From Bog-473 sp963791455 (GTDB lineage Bacteria; Actinomycetota; Acidimicrobiia; Acidimicrobiales; RAAP-2), in NCBI GenBank assembly GCA_963791455.1, contig CAWBSM010000002.1, positions 1,364,001 to 1,428,000 on the forward strand: DNA of 64,000 nt, in the 5' to 3' direction. Position numbers and translations under genes: made by a program. Every line of letters begins with the position of its first letter. Position 1 is the stretch's first letter. Shown in pieces: positions 51,822-60,553 of the stretch. The notes under the pieces are model-generated. The model made no database searches and was not told where the DNA came from. It worked only from the letters and a program-made list of their open reading frames with translations.

Positions 51822-53123
51822 ATGGCGTGGGACTTCGAGACCGACCCCGAGTACCAGAAGAAGCTGGACTGGGTCGACGAGTTCGTCCGGGAGGAGGTCG
51901 AGCCGCTCGACCTGGTGTTCCCGCACCAGCAGTTCGTGCCGCTGGAGGGAAAGCGACGCGAGGCGATCGACCCGCTGAAGCAAGAGGTGCGGCGCCAAGG
52001 CCTGTGGGCCACCCACCTCGGGCCCGAGCTCGGCGGCCAGGGCTTCGGCCAGCTGAAGTTGGCGTTGTTGAACGAGATCCTCGGCCGCTCGCAATGGGCA
52101 TCGGTGGTGTTCGGCTGCCAGGCTCCCGACACCGGCAACGCGGAAATCATCGCCCACTACGGCACCGACGAGCAGAAGGAGCGGTATCTCCAGCCGCTGC
52201 TCGATGGGGAGTGCTTCTCGAGTTACTCGATGACCGAGCCCCATGCCGGCGCCGACCCGACGCTGTTCAAGACGCGTGCCGTCAAGGACGGCGACGAGTG
52301 GGTGATCAACGGCTGGAAGTATTTCTCGTCCAACGCCAAGACGGCGTCGTTCCTGATCGTCATGGCGGTCACCAATCCGGACGTGAGCCCGTACAAGGGC
52401 ATGTCGATGTTCCTGGTGCCGACGGACACCCCCGGCGTGCACATCGAGCGCAACGTCGGACTGTACGGCGACAGCGTGAACCAGGGCTCCCATGCGCTCA
52501 TCCACTACGAGGACGTGCGGGTCCCCGCCGAGTCGCTCCTCGGCGGCGACGGTCAGGCCTTCGTCATCGCCCAGACGCGCCTCGGCGGCGGGCGCATCCA
52601 CCACGCCATGCGGACCATCGGCATGGCTCAGAAGGCGATCGACATGATGTGCGAGCGGGCTCTGAGCCGCGAGACCGCGGGCAGCCTCCTTGCCGACAAG
52701 CAATTCGTGCAGGGCTACATCGCCGATTCCTACGCGCAGTTGATTCAGTTCCGGCTCTTCGTCCTCTACACCGCCTGGGAGATCGACAAGTACAACGACT
52801 ACAAGCGGGTACGCAAGGACATCGCGACGGCCAAGGTGGTCATGCCCACCGTGCTGCACGACATTGCCTGGCGGGCGATGCAGGTGCACGGCGCGTTGGG
52901 CACGACCAACGAGATGCCCTTCTTCGGGATGATCCACGGCGCCGGCGTCATGGGCCTGGCCGACGGGCCGACCGAGGTGCACAAGGTCACCATCGCACGC
53001 CAGGTGCTGCGCGGCTACACCCCGAGCGACGACGTGTGGCCCACGCAATGGCTGCCCAAGCGCCACGAGGCCGCCAAGGCGAAATTCGCCGAGTACCTCG
53101 AGCTCGAGGTGGGGAACCTGTGA
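51822..53123 (+). CDS. Acyl-CoA dehydrogenase (ACAD10/11-like)
   Basis: A 433-residue ACAD with SYSMTEPHAGADPTLFKTRA, VINGWKYFSSNAKTASF, and QVHGALGTTNEMPFFGMIHG. The C-terminal ADGPTEVHKVTIARQVLRGY has Asp where many ACADs carry the catalytic Glu, as in the ACAD10/11-type group. ATG at 51822. The stop overlaps the GTG of a phosphotransferase gene (GTGA); in animals these two domains are fused in ACAD10 and ACAD11. Together they may act on hydroxyacyl-CoA substrates. Confidence 0.9.
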   Translation: MAWDFETDPEYQKKLDWVDEFVREEVEPLDLVFPHQQFVPLEGKRREAIDPLKQEVRRQGLWATHLGPELGGQGFGQLKLALLNEILGRSQWASVVFGCQAPDTGNAEIIAHYGTDEQKERYLQPLLDGECFSSYSMTEPHAGADPTLFKTRAVKDGDEWVINGWKYFSSNAKTASFLIVMAVTNPDVSPYKGMSMFLVPTDTPGVHIERNVGLYGDSVNQGSHALIHYEDVRVPAESLLGGDGQAFVIAQTRLGGGRIHHAMRTIGMAQKAIDMMCERALSRETAGSLLADKQFVQGYIADSYAQLIQFRLFVLYTAWEIDKYNDYKRVRKDIATAKVVMPTVLHDIAWRAMQVHGALGTTNEMPFFGMIHGAGVMGLADGPTEVHKVTIARQVLRGYTPSDDVWPTQWLPKRHEAAKAKFAEYLELEVGNL

Positions 53124-54193
53124 GCGACACGGCCGAAACGGCGACACCGACGATCGCCAACGTCGACCGGTTGTCGGCCTGGCTGGACAGCCAGGATCTC
53201 GGCGCCGGGGCGCCACTCGAACACGGTTACATCTCGGGCGGCAGCCAGAACGAGATCTACGAACTCAGGCGGGGCGACCTCCATTGCGCCATGCGCATCC
53301 CACCACCCAGCGCGCCAGCCAGCCGGGACGAGGGCATCGTGCGCGAGTGGCGGATCATCGCGGCGCTCACCGGTACCGACGTGCCCCACACCGAGGCGAT
53401 CGCGGTGTGCACCGACCCCGCGGTCCTCGGACGCACCTTCTACCTCATGGGCTTCGTCGACGGCTGGTCGCCGATGTCGACCCGGCGTGAGTGGCCGGCG
53501 CCGTTCGACACCGACCTGGCGGAGCGACGCGGTCTCTCCTTCCAGCTCGTCGAGGGCATCGCCCTGCTCTCCCGGGTCGACTGGCAGGCCAAGGGCCTGG
53601 CGGACCTGGGCCGGCCCGACGGCTTCCATGAGCGCCAGGTGGACCGGTGGACCGCGTTCCTCGAGCGCATCAAGGGCCGGGAGCTCCCCGGCTTCGAGGA
53701 GGCGGCGGCCTGGCTGCGGGCCCACCGGCCCATCGACTACCTCCCGGGGTTGATGCACGGCGACTACCAGTTTGCCAACGTCATGTTCAAACACGGGGCG
53801 CCCGCTCGCCTCGCGGCCATCGTGGACTGGGAGATGGGCACCGTGGGCGACCCCAAGCTCGACCTGGGGTGGGTGATGCAGTCCTGGCCCGACGACACGA
53901 GCGAGGACGAGGATCGTGCCGGCGGCTACGTCGACATGACGGGCATGCCATCGCAGACCGAGATGCTCGCGCGCTACGCCGGGACATCCGGACGCCAGGT
54001 CGACGACATCGACTACTACTGCGTGCTGGCCAAGTGGAAGCTGGCCGTCGTCCTGGAGCAGGGCTACCAGCGGGCCGGCGACGACGAGAAGCTTCTCGCC
54101 TTCGGGCCCATCGTGCTCGAGCTGATGCAGGCGGCGGCGGACCTCGCGGAGTCCACGGACTACGCCGTGTTGGCCACGCCGGGAGCGGGTTGA
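53120..54193 (+). CDS. Aminoglycoside-phosphotransferase-fold kinase
   Basis: A 357-residue APH/choline-kinase-fold protein. The catalytic loop LMHGDYQFANVMF has Asp215 and Asn220, and the metal motif is IVDWEMGTVGDPKLDLGW (Asp236). The GTG start at 53120 overlaps the ACAD stop; the frame stays open far upstream through the ACAD gene but is not coding there. The pairing with the ACAD suggests a hydroxyacyl-CoA kinase like those of 4-hydroxy-acid pathways rather than antibiotic resistance. Confidence 0.88.
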   Translation: MSDTAETATPTIANVDRLSAWLDSQDLGAGAPLEHGYISGGSQNEIYELRRGDLHCAMRIPPPSAPASRDEGIVREWRIIAALTGTDVPHTEAIAVCTDPAVLGRTFYLMGFVDGWSPMSTRREWPAPFDTDLAERRGLSFQLVEGIALLSRVDWQAKGLADLGRPDGFHERQVDRWTAFLERIKGRELPGFEEAAAWLRAHRPIDYLPGLMHGDYQFANVMFKHGAPARLAAIVDWEMGTVGDPKLDLGWVMQSWPDDTSEDEDRAGGYVDMTGMPSQTEMLARYAGTSGRQVDDIDYYCVLAKWKLAVVLEQGYQRAGDDEKLLAFGPIVLELMQAAADLAESTDYAVLATPGAG

Positions 54194-54215
54194 GCCGGCA
54201 GGCGGGCGCCGGGCG

Positions 54216-54234
54216 CCCGACCGCCCCGGTCGGG
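54216..54234 (+). terminator. GC-rich hairpin after the kinase gene
   Basis: CCCGACC-gcccc-GGTCGGG, a perfect 7-bp stem with a 5-nt loop, in the 53-nt gap between the kinase and the MDR gene. No T-tract follows, so it may be an intrinsic attenuator or an RNA-stability element. Confidence 0.4.
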
Positions 54235-54246
54235 CGGTGAACTGAC

Positions 54247-55224
54247 GTGCGGGCTGCGCTGTGCCGCACCTACGGCGGTCCCGAGGTCATCGAGGTGTCC
54301 GACGTCCCCTCTCCCCCGCTCGGTACGGGCCAGGCCCGTGTCGCGGTACACGTCGGCGCGCTCAACTTCCCCGACGTGCTGGTCGTGGCGAACACCTACC
54401 AGGTCTCGGTGCCGACGCCCTTCATCCTTGGGAGCGAGTTCGCCGGCCAGGTCGTCGACGTCGGCGCGGACGTCGACGGTGTCGGCATCGGTGACCGCGT
54501 CTTCGGTTCGGCCATCGTCGGCGCCTTGGCGGAAGAGATCGTCGTGTCGGCGACGTCGCTCATGCCGATCCCGCCCGGAGTGGACGACCACATCGCGGCC
54601 GGTTTCGGCGTGGCCTACCGCACCGCGTACCACGTGTTGCGCTCGGTGGCGACTCTCGAGCCGGGCGAGGAGCTGGTCGTGCTCGGGGCGGGTGGAGGCG
54701 TCGGCACGGCCGCGGTCCAGCTGGGCGCGGTTTTGGGCGCGACGGTGACCGCGGTGGCGTCGACTCCCGAAAAGCTCGAGGCAGCGCGGCGCTGCGGCGC
54801 GCGGCGGCTGATCGACCACCGCGCCGGCGACCTACGGCAGGCCTTGCGCGAGGTGCTGCCCGAAGGCGCCGACGTCGTCATCGACCCGGTCGGCGGCGAC
54901 CTGGCCGAGCCCGCCCTGCGCTCGCTGCACTGGGGCGGTCGCTTCGTCACCGTGGGCTACGCGTCAGGGTCCATCCCGCGTATCCCGCTGAACCTCGTCC
55001 TGCTGAAGGGGAGCCGCGTCCTCGGTTTCCAATTCGGCGACTTCGCGCGACATCAACCCGAGGAGATGGTGCGCAACGACCGCGAGCTTCTGGGGCTCCT
55101 GGTCGAGGGGCGTGCGGCGCCGCTCATCGGCGCCACCTTCGACCTGGCCGACGCGGCGGCCGCCCTGCGCCACCTGGCCGAGGGTCAGGCGGTCGGCAAG
55201 GTCGTCGTCGAGGTGGCGCCCTGA
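54247..55224 (+). CDS. Quinone-oxidoreductase-like MDR protein
   Basis: A 325-residue zinc-free medium-chain reductase of the NADPH:quinone oxidoreductase type. N-terminal GPEVIEVSDVPSPPLGTGQA, then PFILGSEFAGQVVDVG, and the cofactor motif VLGAGGGVGTAAVQLG. No structural-zinc cysteines. GTG at 54247. It follows the ACAD/kinase pair and may belong to the same unit. Possibly an enoyl reductase. Confidence 0.88.
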   Translation: MRAALCRTYGGPEVIEVSDVPSPPLGTGQARVAVHVGALNFPDVLVVANTYQVSVPTPFILGSEFAGQVVDVGADVDGVGIGDRVFGSAIVGALAEEIVVSATSLMPIPPGVDDHIAAGFGVAYRTAYHVLRSVATLEPGEELVVLGAGGGVGTAAVQLGAVLGATVTAVASTPEKLEAARRCGARRLIDHRAGDLRQALREVLPEGADVVIDPVGGDLAEPALRSLHWGGRFVTVGYASGSIPRIPLNLVLLKGSRVLGFQFGDFARHQPEEMVRNDRELLGLLVEGRAAPLIGATFDLADAAAALRHLAEGQAVGKVVVEVAP

Positions 55225-55287
55225 CCCCGCCACCGCGGCGTCGCCTGCGGGGAGGATGCTTCGGAGCTGCGCTCCTGGGGGCCTTGG

Positions 55288-55307
55288 TAACATCGACGTC
55301 GATGTCA
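55288..55307. promoter_or_regulatory. Regulon palindrome, site F
   Basis: TAACATCGACGTCGATGTCA, the best of the seven sites: the inner 16 bp (55290-55305) are perfectly symmetric and 9 of 10 pairs match overall. It lies 77 nt upstream of the CoA-transferase gene at 55384. Confidence 0.8.
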
Positions 55308-55383
55308 GAGTCAGGGCCGGGGGTCAGCCAACTCCGACCGTGGCCCTGACGCCGAGAAGATCTTCGACCCCGAGACTTGGAGG

Positions 55384-56607
55384 ATGCAGGTGACGGCAGT
55401 GATGGAGGGCGTCCGCGTCCTGGAGGTGGCCGAGCACACATTCGTGCCGGCGGCCTCGGCGCTCCTGGCCGACTGGGGCGCCGAGGTGATCAAGATCGAG
55501 CCCGCCGAGCGCGGCGACGCCATGCGGGGCCTGGCCTCCACCGGAGTCGTGTCCATCACCGGTGACGTCCACGCGCTCTTGGAGCACTCGAACCGGGGGA
55601 AGCGCAGTCTGGCTCTCGACCTGAGGTCGCCCGAAGGGCTTGAGATCCTCTACAAGCTCGCCGGCACGGCCGACGTCTTCCTCACCAACAAGCTCCCGGG
55701 GGTGCGCAAGAAGCTCAAGATCGAGCCCGACGACATCCGGGCTCACAATCCCCAGATCATCTACGTCGCGGGCACGGGGCAGGGCGAGCGCGGCCCGGAC
55801 GCGGACAAGGGCTCCTACGACTCGCTCGCCTTCTGGCAACGGGCCGGCGTCGCGATGGGCGCCATGCCGGCGGACTCGGACCGCCTCCCCAACCCACCCG
55901 CACCCGGCTTCGGCGACTCCATCGGCGCCATGACGATCGCCGGCGGGATCATGGGCGCCCTCTTCCACCGCGAGCGCACGGGTGAGGTCACCACGGTCGA
56001 CGTGTCGCTGCTGGGCACGGGCATGTGGGCCATGGGCCAGGCCTTCGCGTTGTCACTCGTCGCCAACGTGCCCTGGCAGGGCCCTCCGACCAACATGAGC
56101 CGGCAGAACCCCCTGGTGAACACCTACTTGACCAAGGACGGGCGCTACGTGTCCTTCTGCTGCCTCCAGGCAGGGAAGTACTGGCCCGCGCTCTGCGAGA
56201 TCATCGGACGGCCCAACCTGGCGCACGATCCTCGCTTCGCCGACCACGCCGCGCTGCTCGAGCACACCGCCGAGGTGCAAGCGATCCTCCGCACCGTGCT
56301 GGCGGAGCACACGGCGGCCGAGTGGCGCGAGAAACTGGCCGACTTCAGCGGACAGTGGTGCATGGTGCAAGACACCCTCGAGGCAGCTGTCGACCCGCAG
56401 ACACTGGCCAACGGATACGTGCAGGACTGCGAGACGGCGGCGGGAACCCCCTTCCGCCTCGTGGCCGCACCCGTGCAATTCGGCGGCGAACCGGCACCGG
56501 CGGGGCGGGCGCCCGAATTCAACGAACATGGTGACGCCATCCTCGAGGAGCTCGGGATCGACTGGGATACCATCGTGGACCTCAAGGTCCGCTCCGTCGT
56601 CGGTTAG
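55384..56607 (+). CDS. CoA-transferase family III (CaiB/BaiF)
   Basis: A 407-residue family III CoA-transferase. N-terminal HTFVPAASALLADWGAEVIK, NRGKRSLALDL, and the likely catalytic Asp in FGDSIGAMTIAGG. An in-frame ATG seven codons on (MEGVRVLEVAE) is an alternative start. The gene begins a plus-strand operon with an SDR, a DUF3237 remnant and a flavin monooxygenase, downstream of palindrome site F. Confidence 0.9.
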   Translation: MQVTAVMEGVRVLEVAEHTFVPAASALLADWGAEVIKIEPAERGDAMRGLASTGVVSITGDVHALLEHSNRGKRSLALDLRSPEGLEILYKLAGTADVFLTNKLPGVRKKLKIEPDDIRAHNPQIIYVAGTGQGERGPDADKGSYDSLAFWQRAGVAMGAMPADSDRLPNPPAPGFGDSIGAMTIAGGIMGALFHRERTGEVTTVDVSLLGTGMWAMGQAFALSLVANVPWQGPPTNMSRQNPLVNTYLTKDGRYVSFCCLQAGKYWPALCEIIGRPNLAHDPRFADHAALLEHTAEVQAILRTVLAEHTAAEWREKLADFSGQWCMVQDTLEAAVDPQTLANGYVQDCETAAGTPFRLVAAPVQFGGEPAPAGRAPEFNEHGDAILEELGIDWDTIVDLKVRSVVG

Positions 56608-56649
56608 GACACATTCACACGCGGTACGCTGCTTCAGGAGGGCATACAC

Positions 56650-57480
56650 ATGGGATTGTTCGACGCATTTCGTTACGACGGCAAGCGGGTCCTCGTCGTC
56701 GGCGGCGCCACCGGCATGGGTGCCGCCACTGCGGCACTGGTACAGGATGCCGGCGCGGAAGTCGTGGTGATGGACTACGCCGACGTGTCGCTGCCCGGCG
56801 CCAAGGCCATCCACGTGAACCTGGCCGACAAGGACTCGATCGAGGCCGCCGTGGACGAGTGCGGAGGCCCGGTGCACGCGCTGTTCTCCTGCGCCGGGGT
56901 CGCCGACGGCACGCCGGGGATCGAGAAGATCAACTTCGTGGGGCACCGCCACTTGATCAATCGGATGCTGGGCGCCGACATGCTCCCCCGCGGCTCGACC
57001 ATCGGCTTCATCTCCTCCGCCGCGGGGCTCGGCTGGGAATCCAATTTGGAGACATTGAAGGAGTACCTGGACACGGCCGACTTCGACGCGGCCTCCGCCT
57101 GGGCGGTCGAACACGGCTTCGCCGACTACTTCCACTCCAAGCAGGCCGTCTGCGCCTACGTGGCCCGAGAGGCGTTCCCCCTCCTCAAGCGGGGAATCCG
57201 CATCAACGCCATCTGCCCCGGGCCGACGGACACCCCGCTGGCCCAGGCCAACAAGGAGATGTGGCTGGGGTTCGGCGCCGACTACCGCGGGGAAGTCGGT
57301 ATCGAAGCCTCCACGCCGCTCGAGCAGGCCTACCCGCTGGTGTTCCTCTGCAGCGACGCGGCGCTGGCGATCACCGGCATCACCATGATCAGCGACGTCG
57401 GCTATGTCAGCTCCGGCATCACCGCCTCGTTCCCGCCGGCCACCGAGGTCGCAGGCTTCCTTCTCGGGCGGTTGGGATAG
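56650..57480 (+). CDS. Short-chain dehydrogenase/reductase
   Basis: A 276-residue SDR with VVGGATGMGAATA as cofactor motif, ISSAAGLG with catalytic Ser, and DYFHSKQAVCAYVA with the YxxxK pair. The sequence around the active site (LKEYLDTADFDAAS before the Tyr) resembles 3-alpha-hydroxysteroid-dehydrogenase/carbonyl-reductase-type SDRs. ATG at 56650 follows AGGAGGGC. Second gene of the site-F operon. Confidence 0.9.
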   Translation: MGLFDAFRYDGKRVLVVGGATGMGAATAALVQDAGAEVVVMDYADVSLPGAKAIHVNLADKDSIEAAVDECGGPVHALFSCAGVADGTPGIEKINFVGHRHLINRMLGADMLPRGSTIGFISSAAGLGWESNLETLKEYLDTADFDAASAWAVEHGFADYFHSKQAVCAYVAREAFPLLKRGIRINAICPGPTDTPLAQANKEMWLGFGADYRGEVGIEASTPLEQAYPLVFLCSDAALAITGITMISDVGYVSSGITASFPPATEVAGFLLGRLG

Positions 57481-57530
57481 GCCGCGGCCTACGCACGGTC
57501 ACGGCGTGAACGGGAGGGCGTCGAGCCGGC

Positions 57531-57841
57531 ATGCGGCAGGTCGAACTGCGCGAGCTCTTGACGATTGAGATCCACGTACGCCGCCCCGTCGATCTCGGGG
57601 GCGGCCGCCGGTACATCGCGTTCGAGGGCGGAACCTTCGCGGGGCGGGACGGCCTGGACGGCAGGGTCCTCGAAGACTCGGGCGGGAGGACCCGGTGGAC
57701 CCCGACGAGTACTACTTCAGGACGCACGTGCGTTTGATGACGTCGGCCCCGCGGCTCGGCTTTCTCAACGATCTGCTCGCGGTCTCGCCCGGCCGGCGCG
57801 ATCAGTCGGTCGTGCGCATCGACGTTCACGAGGTCTTGTGA
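57531..57841 (+). pseudogene. Broken DUF3237-family gene
   Basis: From ATG 57531 the reading runs MRQVELRELLTIEIHVRRPV, then RRYIAFEGGTFAGRDGLDGR, then leaves frame. In a second frame DPDEYYFRTHVRLMTSAPRL, then SVVRIDVHEVL, ends with TGA at 57839-57841. These are the two ends of a DUF3237 protein; intact members have about 150 residues, and about 50 central residues are lost by an out-of-frame deletion. The second-frame stop overlaps the next gene's start (GTGA), so the gene was once translationally coupled. Confidence 0.78.
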
Positions 57842-59106
57842 TCGCCAGGCCCGACGGTCTCGACTGCGTCGTCGTCGGGGCCGGGATTGGTGGCCTGGCG
57901 ACCGCGCTCAGCCTCCACCAGATCGGCGCGACGGTGAAGATCTTCGACTCGGCGCGGGAACTGCGCCCCCTGGGTGTCGGGATCAACCTTCTGCCCCACG
58001 CCGTCCGCGAGCTCGACGCCCTCGGCCTGCTCGAAGAGCTCCGCGCCCGGTCGGTCGCTCCATCGCTCCTCCTCTACTGCACCAAACGAGGCCAGGAGAT
58101 CTGGCGGGAGCCCCGGGGGATCGCCGCCGGGTACCCGTGGCCCCAGCTCTCCATGCACCGGGGCGTGCTGCAAGAAGTCATGCTCGCCGCCCTGGTCGAC
58201 CGGGCGGGGCCCGAAGTGCTGCACCTCGGGCGGCGGCTGGTCGAGGTCGACGGGTGCGGGAAGCGCGCGGCCGCCCTGTTCGAAGACGGGCGGGTCGAGG
58301 CCGACGTCGTCGTGGCGGCCGACGGGATCCACAGCGTCGCCCGGGCCCAACACTTTGCCGAAGAGGGGCCGCTCCGATGGAACGGGTCCCTGCTGTGGCG
58401 CGGTGTGGCCGAGACCGAAGCCGTGCTGGACGGTCGCACCATGATCTGGGCCGGCCACCCCGAGCAGAAGTTCGTCGGCTACCCCATCGCCGACCGGCCC
58501 GGAGGCAAGCAGGCGTTCAACTTCGTGGCAGAGCTTCGACGACCGGACTCGAGCCTGGCCGCAACCGAGGACTGGAACCGCAGGGGTTCGCTCGGGGACT
58601 TCCTTCCCCAGTTCGAGGAGTGGGACTTCGGATGGCTCGACGTGCCCTCCATCGTCCGGGCGGCGCCGGCGACCTACCTCTTCCCGATGGTCGATCGAGA
58701 CCCCCTCCCCCGCTGGACGTTCGGGCGGAGCACCCTCCTGGGTGACGCCGCGCACCCCATGTATCCCATCGGCTCCAACGGCGCGTCCCAGGCCATCCTC
58801 GACGCCCGGGTGCTCGCCGGGTGTCTGCGGCGCCATCCCCATGACCTCGCAGAGGCCTTGGCGCGCTACGAGCAGGCCCGTCGACCCGCGACTGCCGCCA
58901 TCGTCCACGCCAATCGTGGGCACGGCCCCGAGCTCCCCATGGTGCTGGTCGAGGAGCGGGCGCCGGAGGGCTTCGTCGACGTCGCCGACGTGATCACGCC
59001 GGACGAGATCGCCTCCGCCACCGAGGAGTACCGGAAAACGGCCGGCTTCTCCCTCGCCGGCCTCCAACGGGGAACGTCGCTGCTCGACGAGCCCTATGGG
59101 CCCTGA
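57838..59106 (+). CDS. FAD-dependent monooxygenase (PHBH/UbiH fold)
   Basis: A 422-residue class A flavin hydroxylase. FAD motif VVVGAGIGGLATALSLHQIG near residue 11-30, the DG motif VAADGIHSVARA, and the second FAD motif LLGDAAHPMYPIGSNGASQA. GTG at 57838 overlaps the stop of the broken DUF3237 gene. It uses NAD(P)H and O2 to hydroxylate or oxygenate a ring compound; substrate unknown. Confidence 0.9.
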   Translation: MIARPDGLDCVVVGAGIGGLATALSLHQIGATVKIFDSARELRPLGVGINLLPHAVRELDALGLLEELRARSVAPSLLLYCTKRGQEIWREPRGIAAGYPWPQLSMHRGVLQEVMLAALVDRAGPEVLHLGRRLVEVDGCGKRAAALFEDGRVEADVVVAADGIHSVARAQHFAEEGPLRWNGSLLWRGVAETEAVLDGRTMIWAGHPEQKFVGYPIADRPGGKQAFNFVAELRRPDSSLAATEDWNRRGSLGDFLPQFEEWDFGWLDVPSIVRAAPATYLFPMVDRDPLPRWTFGRSTLLGDAAHPMYPIGSNGASQAILDARVLAGCLRRHPHDLAEALARYEQARRPATAAIVHANRGHGPELPMVLVEERAPEGFVDVADVITPDEIASATEEYRKTAGFSLAGLQRGTSLLDEPYGP

Positions 59107-59133
59107 CCGGCCCCCGGTGACGCGGCTCCGGTC
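59105..59133. terminator. Weak hairpin between convergent genes
   Basis: GACCGG and CCGGTC (6-bp arms, 17-nt loop) lie just after the monooxygenase stop and before the end of the convergent hydrolase gene at 59147. No T-tract. Termination is only possible, not shown. Confidence 0.25.
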
Positions 59134-59146
59134 GAGGGAACCGAGC

Positions 59147-60520
59147 TCAAAGGGGAGCGCTCGTCGTCCCCTCTCGCATCAGCGCAGCGACATCACGCGG
59201 GAGGATCACCGAGGCGGCCTCGGCAGCCATGGTGGCGGCCTCGTAGCGCGCCAGGTATTCGGCTCGGCTTCCGTACAGCTCGCGCACCTTCTGGGGCGGG
59301 AAGGCCTCGTGGTGACCGACCAGCCGGCTGAACACATCAGGTGATTGCTGGAGCGCGCTGTTGTGCGCAACCGGGACCTCAACGGCCGGAAGCCGGATGC
59401 CTCCTTGTGCGATCCCGTTGTCGTCCCGCACGATCTCCGGCGGGTCACCCGAGAAGGCAAGGCGGGGCTGGGCCGCGGGCGCGGCACCCCCTTGCGTCCA
59501 GATGTTCACGTGGTGCAAGGCCGCGTCGACGACCGGCGCGATCGAGACCTGGTTGATCCGCTGCATGGCGTCGTCGATCGGGATCGAGAACCCGAAGTCG
59601 CGTTCCATGCGTGGTGCCGACAACTCCACTCCTTGCCGCGACACGTGAGACGCCCCGGCCACCTCCCAGTAGCGGTAGTGCTCGGTGTCGGGTTGCCGGA
59701 CTGGGTAGCACGCCGACGCCTCGCACTCCGTGTTCACGACCATGACAGGTATGCCCAAGTCGTCGCGCAACAAGTGGAGCCCCTCTGGTATCCGAGATCC
59801 CCCGCTGTCGGCCGCTCGCACCGTCATGACGGCATCACCGACCTGCAGCGGCGCGCCGCCGCCGAAGTACAGGGTGAGCAGGAAGGCATCAAACCTTTCG
59901 CTCTTCGGCTGAATGGCGTTGAGATAGGTCGCGAGACGCGCCGCGGACTGTGACGCTCCCTCGGCGATGAGGCGGCGTACCTCGAGTCCGCCCATGGCGT
60001 CGCCGCCGTCGCAGCGACGATCGGGTCCCACCACATGCGCGGCCTGCGTGAAGATGTCGAACGAGTAATCGTCGCTCGGGATCGAGAGCGACCCGTAGCG
60101 TTCGGGGTCCCAGGCGAGCAGGCCCTGGGGGTTGACCGGTGTCCCGTGCACGCCGACGCGCTGCGTCGTCACGGCGACGTAGGCATAGCCTTCTTCAAAG
60201 AGCTCGGTGCTGTCGCCACCTCCGATGTTCTCGTACCCGGCAGAGACGTTGTTCCAGAACACGACCACGGTGCCGTTGAACTTCGCCGGGTCCTCCGGCC
60301 GCACCACGAGGATCCGTGTCTTGTACGGCGCCGTACCGAGCGGTTCGACTTGCCAGCGTCCCTCCCACGACAGCTCGGAACCCGCAGACGGCCCATAGCG
60401 AGTCGCGCTTCCCTCGAGAAAGAACTCGTCCTGCCGATAGCCCAGGGCGGCCAGATCGGCGAGCGGGGCGGCGAAGGCCCACCCGTGCGAACCGCCGACT
60501 ACCGGCCCGGTCAGCTGCAC
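59147..60520 (-). CDS. Alpha/beta hydrolase domain protein
   Basis: A 457-residue member of the 'alpha/beta hydrolase domain' family. Shared segments are VVVFWNNVSAGYENIGG, GVHGTPVNPQGLLAWDPERY, the nucleophile elbow EGASQSAARLATYLNA, and YRYWEVAGASHVS, whose His may complete the triad. No signal peptide. It is upstream of, and convergent with, the monooxygenase; the amidohydrolase gene on the same strand precedes it by 33 nt, so both likely form an operon. Hydrolysis of a lactone or ester formed by a monooxygenase is a reasonable guess. Confidence 0.82.
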   Translation of the reverse strand: MQLTGPVVGGSHGWAFAAPLADLAALGYRQDEFFLEGSATRYGPSAGSELSWEGRWQVEPLGTAPYKTRILVVRPEDPAKFNGTVVVFWNNVSAGYENIGGGDSTELFEEGYAYVAVTTQRVGVHGTPVNPQGLLAWDPERYGSLSIPSDDYSFDIFTQAAHVVGPDRRCDGGDAMGGLEVRRLIAEGASQSAARLATYLNAIQPKSERFDAFLLTLYFGGGAPLQVGDAVMTVRAADSGGSRIPEGLHLLRDDLGIPVMVVNTECEASACYPVRQPDTEHYRYWEVAGASHVSRQGVELSAPRMERDFGFSIPIDDAMQRINQVSIAPVVDAALHHVNIWTQGGAAPAAQPRLAFSGDPPEIVRDDNGIAQGGIRLPAVEVPVAHNSALQQSPDVFSRLVGHHEAFPPQKVRELYGSRAEYLARYEAATMAAEAASVILPRDVAALMREGTTSAPL

Positions 60521-60553
60521 CTGCCCCCCTCCCCACGGCCGCGGCGCGGCTCC

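Noticed and set aside
51185..53119. A plus-strand frame open without stops that runs through the TetR and ACAD genes into the kinase gene
   Set aside because: It is the high-GC shadow of the ACAD gene upstream of the real kinase start at GTG 53120; its sequence there is Arg/Gly-rich and matches no family.
51801..53216. A 471-codon minus-strand open frame
   Set aside because: Antisense to the ACAD gene; no recognisable domain.
53120..54193. Antibiotic-resistance phosphotransferase
   Set aside because: The APH fold is shared with many kinases; translational coupling to an ACAD argues for an acyl-CoA-related role.
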